The notes under the pieces are model-generated. The model had not been told where the DNA came from. It searched no databases and was given only the letters and a program-made list of their open reading frames with translations. Made by a program: the position numbers and the translations under genes. 64,000 nucleotides of DNA from NCBI GenBank assembly GCA_008638375.1, contig CM018041.1, forward strand, positions 6,129,501 to 6,193,500. The letters are read 5' to 3'. Source of the stretch: Nyssa sinensis. Its lineage: Eukaryota > Streptophyta > Magnoliopsida > Cornales > Nyssaceae. Positions within the stretch are counted from its first letter, which is position 1. Each line of letters starts with the position of its first letter. This document shows positions 47,801 through 59,800 of this stretch, piece by piece.

Positions 47801-50800
47801 TGAAGTTTTTCTGAACTAAAACAAGAAAAGCTTGATGCCTGGCATGTCCTATTTCAATCATCCCATCCTCAATCTCATCCCGTCACTAGTCACTCTCAAT
47901 ATTAAATTATCATGAATGCATTCATCAATTGCATTCCCTTGAGGGAAAAATTGTCATAAACCAGATGTGTGTTAGAAGATATAAAATTAAAGTTACATCC
48001 TCTAGTAGGTTAAGTTTTTGGAGTAGCTAACATTGCATTTGAGCGGGCAAGGATCATGGGCTTGAACCTCACCACCAGTGGGGGTAAAAAACTGGGGAGA
48101 AGTTTAAATACCATTTAGTGGAGCAGCATGCTCTTTGCTCATAAGTAGAAGGAAAAGGATTGAATATCAACAGATTGGGGATCAAAAAAGAGCATGGGAG
48201 CTTCGAACACTGAATTCATAAAACCTGAGAAGAAGGCCTCCGAAGCTTTCAATCCAAGATAGACTGCAAACAAAGACCTTAGAAATGCAAATAATGCACT
48301 CAAGGTTGACATTCCAGCATAAATGGAGATCAAGGTCGCATGGCTGATATTTTTCACAGCTGATAGAACGCTGTTTGAAAAGAGGATGGAAATCAGATGT
48401 TCATGCTGTTTAACAAGAGGAACTATGCTTGGAATGCAATTCGAGATTGTTTCTGGGTTTGATTATTTATAAGCTAGAGAATGTTCGCCCAAATAGGGGA
48501 CAAATCGTTTGACGTTGTACAAGAAGTGGATGTGTTGGGCGAACTCTTTCAAATCATCGAAAGGGGTCCAGGTGTAGTCCGAAGGTTATGGGTTCTGAGA
48601 TGGGAACTGGAATGGATTTGCAACACTTTGGAGGCTTTTTCAACAAGAAGAAGACGGGTTGTGCTTCCGATTGGTCTGCACGGACGCAACAAAAGCCTCT
48701 TCTTGTCGAAAGGCTCAAATCGGAGGGGGAACTTCATGAGGCTGGAGGGTCGATCTCCGAAGGGGATTCATTCTATCTTTTTGCCAGAGGAATATTCGAA
48801 AGGGGGTTGGGCATTATACGCACAAGCACTCAGATCCTTAGGTTTAGCCAAGACAGAAATAGCTTCTAGAAGAAAAGGGTCTTACCTGGATGTCTGCCGA
48901 ATTGTAGAATGGCCTGAGGACCCTGTAATGGTGGAACCGCAACCAGTTGATGCATGGTGAAGACATTGTGGTACACATGGATTCATGCGAAAGCCACCTC
49001 AACTATCTTCGACGTTGCTTAATCGGAAGGTTTGGAAACTTGGATACACCAATCGTAGACAGAATTAAGATCCAACGTTGGGCCCTTAAAATTGGGGGAT
49101 CCAAGCTGGGATGAAAGTTCTCGATCTGAACGGCGTATGGTTCCTTTTCAAGTTGCCGTCGGAAGCGGAGGCTAACAGGATTCTCGACCGAAGGAACTGG
49201 TCTTTCGATGGCTTATCGGTGTTCTTGCAACCTTAGTCCCTGTCGAGTTGTTGTACAGGGAAAGAAAGAAAAAGGTCTCATATGGCTACATATGATGGGA
49301 TTGCCGGCTTTTCTATGGAGCATGGATGTGTTTCCGGGCAATGGGGGATAGTTGTGGCCTTTTCGTAACAGTGGATGAAGATACAGCCGATCGTTGGCAT
49401 CTGCGATGGGCGAGGATGCTGGTCAGAAAGTCGGCCGGAGGATATCCCAGCATACCTCAGCATCAAGTGTGGGAGCTGGTCTTTTGCCATCCTGTTCTGG
49501 TCGGAAGCTGGTCCGCGGTGTGTTCCTGTTGATCCCAATCGGCCGGAAGTTGCAGAGAACAAGGGAAGAGACAGAACGGCAGCCGTGGGTGCCCACGCGC
49601 CAAGGGCGCGTCCAATCGCTAGCAGTCAGACTGACATGAGGCCACGTGACGAACGCCGACAACATGTCCTTGACTCCTTGGCTGCGTCCAATCGTCAGAC
49701 GTCAAACTGACATGATGCTACCTGACGAACGCCGTCGGCATCCCCCTGGATCCAGCATAGGAGATTTGAAATTCAAATCTCTTCAGATTGAGCGTCGGAC
49801 GCAGGGCCTTCGGAAGTCTCTAGAACGTGTGAGAAGGAGGGGCTCTGCGGGCTACAGACCTTTTAACGACAACCATATTGGGCCGCATGGTCTGGGCCAT
49901 CTACAAAAGAATCGGGTCTCCAAAAGAAGCTGGGGTCAAGCACCTAGGTCCTAGGGCCTTTTCTCATGGGCTGAATAAGGGCATTCCTCTTTTGGCCCAA
50001 TCAAAGGTAGGTTTTAAAGATGGGGCTGAGGCGGCCCAACTAGCTGACCGAGCCCAGCTCGGGGCGCAAGGCCAGGCAAGTGAGCTTCTCCAATCAAGGG
50101 CTTCAAACTTTCTAACCAAACTGGGCCGCATGGCCTGGGACAACTCCAAAAGACCCTGGATCACGCTACTAGGCCTGGGGCCTTTTCTCATGGGTCTCCT
50201 TTAGCCAAAACAAAGGAAGGTTTTAATGATGGGGCTGGCGCGGCCCAATTAGTTGAAACCGAGCCCAGCTCAGGGGCGCCAGGCTAGGCAAGTGCATTTC
50301 TCCAAACATTGCTCTTCTACACTGGCGTCAACTGAAGGAATTGGACAGATCAATGAAGAAGAAAGGCAGGTTACGCAGAGTAGAGAAGGAAAATGGAAGG
50401 AAAAGGAAAGCTTAGAGATGCAGGTTGCGCAGGTGGATGGAAAGATCAGATAGGTATGATTCTGATCAGAGCAATATGGTGGATGAATGTGATTTTCTTT
50501 ATTACCTAGAAAGAAGCTACTGCACAGACCCTTCTCAACATGATTTGGCAGGCAGGATGCTCCTTTCACTGCGGAAGACGAAACGACTACAGTTCAGGGC
50601 ATGAAGCCTCTGTCAGTCGACCAGGGTGGTGTAATGATGCTGCGAAGTCAGGAATGGCTCAGAGAACCCAGAGGACTACAACCCGTTAGCAGTTGTATTG
50701 CCGTCTGGAATTTCCAATGGCTCCAATCAGATCCAAGAGGCGCTTCCTGCAGACATCCTATGTCATCACCAGACTCGAACGAATGGTTGGGTGCTCCGAA

Positions 50801-53800
50801 AGCTGGGAAAGGTGAGCTTTTCAAAGAAATAGTGATGTGTAATACTCTGCCAAGACATTGTTCTAGTAATGCCTCTGAGAAAGACAAGGAGGATAAATCA
50901 GCAAAAAGGCTAGGAAAAGTAATGAAAGAGCTGTCCTGCTCGGTTAATTATGGGGGTAGCAAAGCGATGGAGGCCTTTGTGGAAGGCAGCGAGAGCGTCT
51001 AGCTACTGTTATCATATGCATTTAAAAATTTTATCTTGTGATGTGAGAAGATTAAACGATCCAGACAAACGTTCAGTCATCAAAGGTCTGCTGCAGGAAT
51101 GGAGGCCTGCAGTTATATATCTGCAGGAAACTAAAATGAGAAGTATTTCGATGAATCTGGTTCATTCCATTTGGGGAGCTTGATGGATCAAGTGGGCTGC
51201 CTTGGATGCCCAAGGGACCGCAAGAGGTATTCTTGTGGCCTGGGACTCCCGTTTGGTCACCAGTAGTCGAGCACAAAGTGGGTGAGTTCTCCCTCTCTTG
51301 CAAGTTTAGCTTGGTTTCCAACTCTATGGTGTGGGGCTTTTGTGGTGTCTACGGGCCAGTGGTTGATAGTGGTAGGGGTACCTTCTAGGATGAGCTGCAG
51401 TCGTCACTTTCCTCCTGGCAGGTCCCCTGGTACCTTGGGGGAGACTTCAACGTTGTGCGGATCCCGGAATAAGAGGATGGGGAATGGTAGGCTGACCTCG
51501 GCAATGAGGGGTTTCAATGAGTTTATAAATTCTCAAAGTCTGGTGGATCTACATCTGGAAGGAGGGAGGTTCACTTGGTCCAGAGGAGGCCACCAGACGG
51601 CTATGTCTCGTTTGGATAGATTCCTAGGTTTCCAACAATTGGGAGGATGCTTTCCCACGGTATCTCCCAAAAGTGTCTTTCGCGGCCTTGTTTTGATCAT
51701 CACCCCATTACGTTGTATTGCGGGGGTTTTAGCGCAGGAAAAAGCCCTTTTCGTTTTGAAAACATGTGGCTAGAGTCGGAAGGTTTTGTGGAGTTGGTCA
51801 AAACTGGTGGGATTCTTATGTTATGTCCAGGTCCCCAAGCTACCGCATTGCCAGAAAGTTGTAACTTCTCAAAGAAGACTTGCGCAAGTGGAACCGTGAG
51901 GTCTTTGGTTCAGTTCAGGTTAGAAAGCAGTATTTGTTGAATAGCCTGATGGAGTTGGATAGGGAGCATCAGTTGGGCTCCTTCTCCGATGAAAAAAGGG
52001 CTGAAAGAGAAGGTTTAAAGGACCAGATTGGACAGCTCCTCAAGATGGGGGAAATCTCTTGGAGACAGAAATCACGGGCCATTTGGCTTAAAGAGGGTGA
52101 CCGCAACACAAAGTTCTTTCACAGAACGGCTTCTTCTCACTACAGAAAGAATAAGATTACCTCTATTTTCATTGAAGATCAAGTCCTCACTGAGGAAGAG
52201 TCTATTAGAAGAGGAGTTGTCGACTTTTTTTCTAGCCTATACACAGAGCCGCATAGTTGGAGGCCTGGGATAGAGGATATTTGTTTGGACAGGTTGAACG
52301 GGGACGATACTTCTAACCTGGAGCTCCCTTTCTTGGAAGATGAAGTAGGTGAGAGCCTTAGATGCCTGCAATGGGGATAAAGCTCCAGGTCCAGAATCTT
52401 CTGTTGGCCTGGACAGGGTGCAACCTCCCTAAAAAGGTTAAGAGAATTTGGAGATTGGCCCCTATTTGCCTTTTATGGAGTATCTGGATTGAAAGGAACA
52501 ATCGCGTCTTCGAAAGATGTGGAGCCTCTCTACTCCTTTCTTTAAAGACGCGTTTTTGCGCTTATTATTTTTTTGGGCTAAAGAGGCTTTCCCTGTAAAT
52601 ATCTTTTCTTTTGTTCATTTTTTGGGGTCGCTAAGACCGATGTAAAGCTTTATGGGGCTTTTGCCCTTGGTGCCCTTACTGGGCTCCTTTTTTAATATAC
52701 ATCTTACTCCTTACTTATCAAAAAAAAATAAACAGATTGGGGATGCTTAATCAAGATTCTAAGCTCTGTCGCGCAAGTGGTTGTATAGAGTGAGATTGAT
52801 GCAGCCCATAAGAAGATGAAGGTAAAGCAAATTCAAAGAAAGGAAAAATTTGGAAATTGACTTAATTTCAAGACATGGCAGCCCACTCTACAGCCATAAC
52901 TCACAATTACCAAAATACCATTGACTCTTAAAACTTAATAAAACACAGCTAAAATTAAATTAACATGCAACTAACTTAAAGAAGCATAAGAAGTCTTGAA
53001 TCAAACTACACCTAGATTGTGGATTACATTTAGTGGAGCGAGATGTTGTTTGCTCATAGGTAAAAGGGAAAGATTGAATGTCAACAGATTGTGGATACTT
53101 AAATCAAACTTTGTTAGGCAAATGCTTGTGAAGGTAAGTTGCAGATAAAGGTTGATGCATCCATAAGAAGATGAAGGGAAAGCAAATTCAAAGAAAGAAG
53201 AAATTCTGAAAATTGACTCAATTTCAAGATAGGACTAGTTCGGAATCTCTTTGAATCTAGTTGTAGTTTGATTCAAGACTTCTTTTATGTTTCTTTAAGT
53301 TAGTTGGCTGTTAGTTTAACTTTAGCCATGTTCTATTAAGCGTTAATGGTATTTTGGTAGTATTGAGTTGTGGGCTGTAGAGTGGGCCATGTTGGGCTTT
53401 TGTTATGAGTTCACTTAGCTAATTTGGGACAGGTCTGGGGGGTCTAGTTAGTTTAGAAAGGGTCCAAGTCTTGACAGTCAAACTAGGTCACCAGGGCTTG
53501 GCCTCCAAGTTCACTAACTTGGCTGCCAATATCCTTGGTCTCCAAGTTATTGCATAAGCTTTAAACTCTTCACTTATCAAAGAAGAAGAAAAAATGTATT
53601 GCATTGCTTTAAGACAAGCAATTAAGAAATATTTTGCGGCCTACATTCATGACATATTATGAATCTTCTCTTATGTGCGATTGTCTAGAACCTGGTGTAA
53701 TTGCCTAGAATTTCATTCTCCTTCTTTTCTTCTTCCTCACAAATATTTAAATTTCTGCACTTTTGTTCCTATTTTTTGACACTGCCAACCACTCTTTCAT

Positions 53801-56800
53801 AAGCCTAAATTCTTCCTTCCATCCAGCTTTAATCCAACAACTAATAAAACCCGATAAAAACAAAGTCATTATTCTCAAATTACTGTTCACGGCATCATGA
53901 CCAGCTACTAAACAACTACAAAAACCTTTAAAATTCTAATCCCAAACCCCATAACATGTCCATCCTTGCTCAGCCTTACCTAATTTATCAGCAACCAAAC
54001 ACCTTCTAACTCTAGCCAATTTCAACCCTCCCCCCCCCCCCCTCTTCTTTTAAAGCTTACAATCTATATGCTCCTTAGTAGAACCCTAAATTTGAGAGTT
54101 TTCATAACAAAGTCCCACCATAAATTCAATTATACAAGGCTCTAATACTGTTTTACAGTGCTGCCAATAACAATTTGGAGTATCAGAAGTGGAGAAGAGC
54201 ACCCTCCACATTTATCCTTCATCAAAGATGCCTCAAAGAGAAAGGTGGTAGAGAATAAATATGGGAGTGCTAGTTGAGGCTGCGTTTTGAGGGAGGTTAG
54301 GAATTCCCACGGGGCTGGTTTATGGAAGGGAATTATAAAGGTATGGAAGCATTTAGAAAAGCATTAGAGGCTTTGTGGTTGGAAATGGGAAGAGGGTTAG
54401 TTTTTCCCATGATTTGTGGTGTGGATCCCAGCATTGAGAGTTGAACTACAGATTTCTGTAGGATTGCGGTAGATAAGGAGGCTTTTGTTGCAAATCACCT
54501 TACCATCTTGGGAAGCAGAGTAATGCGGGCCCCCAGATTTTATAAATTGCCACATAAATAGGAGGTGGGAGTTGACAAGAGTCCATTTTGTGAAATTGCT
54601 GTAAAGAACTATGCAGTAAGAATGCAATTCCTTATGCTAGAAAGGAGTTTGGCATACAAGGGCCTCATTTGAAAAAGTGGCCATTTTTTGCATGTATAAT
54701 GGTTTGGAAAGCAATCTTGACAACTAATGATTCGAGCTGCTAGGGTAAAGATTATTATGACCATTGAGAACTTGAGGAGAGGTGCAGGGGATTGTATCTT
54801 CCTTCCAGATTATTTAGGTGGTTTGTCTCTTTAAAGCTTCATATACTTGTGCACAAAACCCCCTTTTTTATGCCCTACAGCGGATAATCATCTTATTTCA
54901 ATGAGCGCGTGCGCGCGCGCACACAGATAAGTTGTCATCTGTATGCCAATTGTTAGCATGTATCAGTAGATGAAGCCCTGCAAATATTGAACTACTGGTC
55001 AAGTAGGTAAGGAGCACATAATCTTCAAGTATCTTAAAGATGTTTTGATGTAGGACCACTAGAGAAGGAAAGAGAATAAGAAGATAGGAATGAGGAATAG
55101 AAGAAAGAGGGGAGAATCTGAGAGAGAAGAGAAGAAATCAGAGGAGATAAAATTCCAATATTCTGTAATTCAATAATCAAAGTCTAAATCTATTCAATAC
55201 AACCTATCCCTTATATAGGAAACTCAAAGTAATCAAATCCTAAAATTAAGGAACTAAAACATATCCTATATCAACTCAAACAAATCCTAAATATGAAAAT
55301 ATAAATTAAATAAAAATAAAATTACATAACAATATATATCCTCCCGGATCAAATATTATTGGCCCATGAAGTTCTTCTCGATCCCCATCATCTCTCTTCA
55401 GCTGAAAAGAACTCAACTTCGGCGAGTTAGAATAGAGAAACTGCGGCGAAAGATGGAAATCAGCATGGCAGCAACAAGCGGCAATGGAACAACATCCACC
55501 ATGAAAACAACGAAAATCATCAAGTGAGAAATTTCCATGGCGGCTAGCAAGGTTAAACTCCACATAATGCACAGTAGGATGCTGGAGTGGCAAAGGTACT
55601 TGATATGACATCGAAGAAATAACAACATCACCTGCACGAAGACCATCAAGAAACATAGAAGGCTCCATAGAATCCTGATTAGATAGCATTTCCTCCATAT
55701 TAAAAATTGAACTTAGATTTAAATCCAATAGCATGTCAAGAAAATAAGCACTGGGTCCAAATTCATGAATAACACAAAATTTACAAATGGATTTAGATGA
55801 AAAATTCGTGGAGGAAGGCAAGATAGATTCAGATGCAACACAATGATCTGATGTAGGAATAAAATCAAGCGAACTAGTGCAAATAGATTCTTGGGTTGAC
55901 ACTAGTGACACTGATGGTGTAATAACTTTTGGCTCAAATAAATCTATAGAAACTTTTGTTATTTCTACATGCATGGGATCAAATGCTTGTTCGGTATACT
56001 CACACTCATTTATCTAAGATAGAAAGTGTTTGTTCAACTTCATTTGTAGTTTGAGGTAACGCATCATGAGGTTCCTTTGGGGGTCTCAACTTGAGAAGCA
56101 TTGAATGTTTTAGTTTCCACAATGGTGGATCAACTCTTTAGATAGACAATGAAGAGTGGACTTGGGAATTTCACAAGTAGATTCTAGGTCACAAGGAGCA
56201 AGAGGAGAAGGCCTAAGGTTTTCTTTCTTGTCACACTCTTTGGGTTTGAAAGGAACTAGCTTGATGGTCTTTCCCTTGTACCTAAAAGCACAAGTATTTT
56301 CTTTCAATCTGTGAGTGACACCAAGATTGTTTATCCAAGGTTGACCAAATAGAACATGACTAATTCTCATGGGTAAAATATCACACTTAATGTTGACTGA
56401 ATAATCACCCATTTGAATTGGCACTAGACATCTCTCTGTGACAAACACATATATATCACCTATCCACTTTACCTCAAATGGTTGGGGATGAGTTTTAGAT
56501 CGTAAATTCATTCTTTTAATAGCAGGTTTTGACACTATATTAATGAGACTACGACCATCAATGAGAATTTTGCATACTTTTTTTCCACATTTAAGATTAG
56601 TTCGAAAGAGTTGTAGGTGTTTCCATGCATCTTCTTGGGTAGGGTCAGGTAAGTTACACCACAAATCTTTAGGATGAGATTCGAAATTAGAAGGTTCCGA
56701 CGGCCTCTGAGATCAAACATGGGACATGTTTTGTGGAAGTGACATATAATCCTCAACTTCATCGTGGAAAGTACCTAGAGTCCTCTACTTCATCATGGTA

Positions 56801-59800
56801 GTACCTATGATCCTTTATCTCATTATGCAAATACCTAGGTGAATCAAAGTGATATGAGGAACGCCTAAGGTATCGTTCTTGGCACCTACCATGTGGACAA
56901 GCAAATTTAAAAATATCCTTTTTGTTGTTCTCAAAGAACTTAGGATACATATCATCATGATGATGATCACTAGAGTAATGCATGGTATCCTCTCGAATAG
57001 TTCTATGTTTATATTTTGATGCATCACAAGACATTTGTTTTTTTTTTTTATGAGATGAACACTATGAAAAACTAAAAATGAACGAGAAGAAAACTAAACA
57101 AGACTTGAAACTACATTTTGAGGGCCAAATGTAACACTGAGAGAGATGATGTTGAAGATCAGTCAAATGTAAAGGAAGTTGCAAATTCAAATGATGACCT
57201 TTGTGCAAATTCACTAACATACTAACTTGAATTAAAAAGTAGCACAATTTTCAAAAGAGAAATGCATGCCTTCTCAAGGTCCACAAGTAACCTTTCATGT
57301 AATTTGAAAGTATATCACACAAGTGACTGCTATTTCTCCATGCTCTCTACTACTTTTGGAGGCTGGTTTCTGAAAGTGTTCAGTGTGAAAATTCCAGCGA
57401 ATTTGTGAAGGCTTCTGAAATTAGTAAAAGAGTTAGGGACAATATCGAGAAGTTCAAAAGCTTTGGAGCCAACTTCTAAATTCTGGATTTTAGGTCAAAT
57501 GGATTGCTTTGGTGCTGGATAGGCTAAGAGAATATGGGTAAAGGTTGACTGGGTAATGGGCTAGGTGGAATGGGTTTGGGCTTGGAATTAAATTAATGGT
57601 TCTGGGCTCTGATATGGTTTAAAAGAAATTGGATTGGGCTAAAGGCCTTGAGGGTTGGTTTGGTTGGGTCTGGGTAAATGAAAAATTAGATGGGTTGGCA
57701 CTTGAGTTTAAAATGCACGAATTGGGCTAACTTCAAAGGCCCAAATTTCTTTCTTTTCCTCCCCGTTTAATCATGATCAGTGTTAGGGTTCCCTATCAAT
57801 TCAATTCCTTTATGTCCTTCACGTTCTGATCTACAACATGGGTTTAAAACCCCTTTCTTCCGGTGGTGCAAGGAACAGGCAACAACGAGGTTGCAGCGAT
57901 TTGGCTTTGTGAAAGCAATGGCGATGAACACGGCATGAACTCTGCGACTATCGGTGAGGCTGGTATGAGACTTCGTTGATGACGACTGGGATTGCTTCCC
58001 TGGATTTTGGAGTCTGGTCAGACCGATGGTGACTGAAATTGATGAAGCTGCGATTTGAACAATGGTGATGGCCCTCGGTTGCGATGAGCAAGAACTGTGG
58101 TGACGTTGGTGACGCTGCGAATGAAAGAGGGATTGAAACACTGTCGAAGATGGATCAAACCCATCGATCTGGGTATTTTCCAGCCGCTGATGTTGATGAT
58201 AGGTGACGATGGAGAACCCCGAGGTGGCAGTACGAAAGTGGGTTACCAACGATGGGTTACTGATCTTCGAAAAAGGAATTGAAGATGTTGCAGACGGTGA
58301 AATCTCGGTCACGGTCATGGAATCTGCGACAGTGAAAACAGTGGCTATGATCGAGATGTTTGCAACAGGCCAGCATACTGAACAGAGGCGCTGATGGGTG
58401 GAACCGACAGTAAGACTATTCCGATAATGACGAGCGGTGGTCTTTTGCAGTTGCTGCGGCTTGGTTCTGCTATAGCAATGAGGAGCAAATGGCTGAGCTT
58501 CGTGATGGCCTCCTCAAGACGTTGAATATTGAGGTTGAATATGACAACGATCAGTGACTTGGATGATTATGATTAAGATGGCGTTGGATGAATGATGAAT
58601 CTGTGCGACGAACCTGGGTAGTATGATTGTGGATCTGTGGTGGTGAACCTAAATAATGCAATGGAGTGTGGTTGGATGGCAAGAGTGTTGCAAATCAGTC
58701 TGGTGGACTGTGGCGATGACGGAAGGCACTGATGGAGATTTTGCCACGATGAATCTGCACTGTGGTTGAAAAATCTGTGATGGGCAATGGTGATGATGGC
58801 TGTTGATGTGTTGCAACAGAGAGTTTTTTTTAATCAATAACAATAATAAACTTTGCGAAGATCAAATTTAAGCTCTGATACCAAATTGATGTAGGACCAG
58901 TAGAGAGGGAAAGAGAATAAGAAGAACAGAGAAGAATAAGAGAATGAGGAATCGAAGAAAGGGGGGAGAATCCGAGAGAGAAGAGAAGATAAAATCCAAT
59001 ATTCTGTAATTCAATAATCAAAGTCTAAATCTATTTAATACAACCTATCCCTTATACAGGAAAACTCAAAGTAATCAAATCCTAAAATTAAGGAACTAAA
59101 ACATATCTTATATCAACTCAAATAAATCCTAAATATAAAAATATAAATTAAATAAAAATAAAATTACATAGCAATATATATCCTCCCGGGTCAAATATTA
59201 TTGGCCCATGAAGTCCTTCTTGATCCCCATCATGTTTCCAACTCATATCAAATGCCATAGCATATTATGGTAAGTTACCCAATTGAAGTTTAAAGAATTT
59301 GTAGAATTTGACGATCAAAAGCAACCACAGACCTGTTCCAATGTCGCATAAGACCCATAATGAACTTCCTTTCTTGATAATTTCTTCAAGGCAGCAACGA
59401 AGGAGAGGACCTGAATGGGAACTCCAACACAAAGTAAAAGTCAACACACAAAATCACTCTTTACTGCTACGAATTCAGAATTTACAGATTCAAGGAATGA
59501 CAGAGATTGGTCCTGGACAAAATAATGTTCTCAGGAAATCGTACCTTATCAACACCTGATGTAAGCTTGAAAGTTATATACAACCCTGTAATCAGAGATG
59601 AGAAGAGGCTTCCATAATCTTTGTTCAAAAAGAATCGACACCAGACAGGTGCTGGTATCATTGCACGGTACAATAGCAGCGTATACTCAATCAGAGTTAG
59701 CAGTTGACCCTTAAGAACCAATTATATATTGTCAGGGAGTTCTGGCAAATTATTAAAAAAGGGGGGAAAAAGAAAAAGGAAGTTCAACCTACTAAATAAT

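Larger units (their letters stand above)
48183..52730 (+). mobile_element. Chimeric LINE insertion with captured ABCC gene piece
   Basis: The 14-base sequence AACAGATTGGGGAT occurs at 48169-48182 and 52731-52744, directly flanking the block, and an A-rich tail (52720-52730) ends it: the hallmarks of target-primed LINE insertion. Contents from left to right: antisense ABCC transporter fragment (48183-48376), about 100 bases of unclear origin, LINE ORF1 remains, a tandem-repeat spacer, LINE endonuclease remains, then the start of the RT region fused to its last part. A second uninterrupted copy of the target (GTCAACAGATTGTGGATACT, about 53079-53098) supports the borders. It lies in the 11.8-kb intron of the RING gene, on the opposite strand. 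Confidence 0.85.
55046..59232 (-). mobile_element. Complete non-autonomous Ty3/gypsy-like LTR retrotransposon
   Basis: Two LTRs of about 345 bases (55046-55390 and 58887-59232) start TGATGTAGGACC and end CCCCATCA on the plus strand. They are highly similar, with an extra indel near 58920. Target duplications TGTTT (55041-55045, 59233-59237) are perfect. The primer site TGGTATCAGAGC (minus strand, 58883-58872) lies next to the 5' LTR and a purine tract GAAGAGAGA next to the 3' LTR, which fixes the orientation as minus. The 3.5-kb interior has a gag/protease-like part but no recognisable reverse transcriptase, RNase H or integrase. It therefore depends on another element. It lies in the 11.8-kb intron of the RING gene, same strand. 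Confidence 0.9.
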
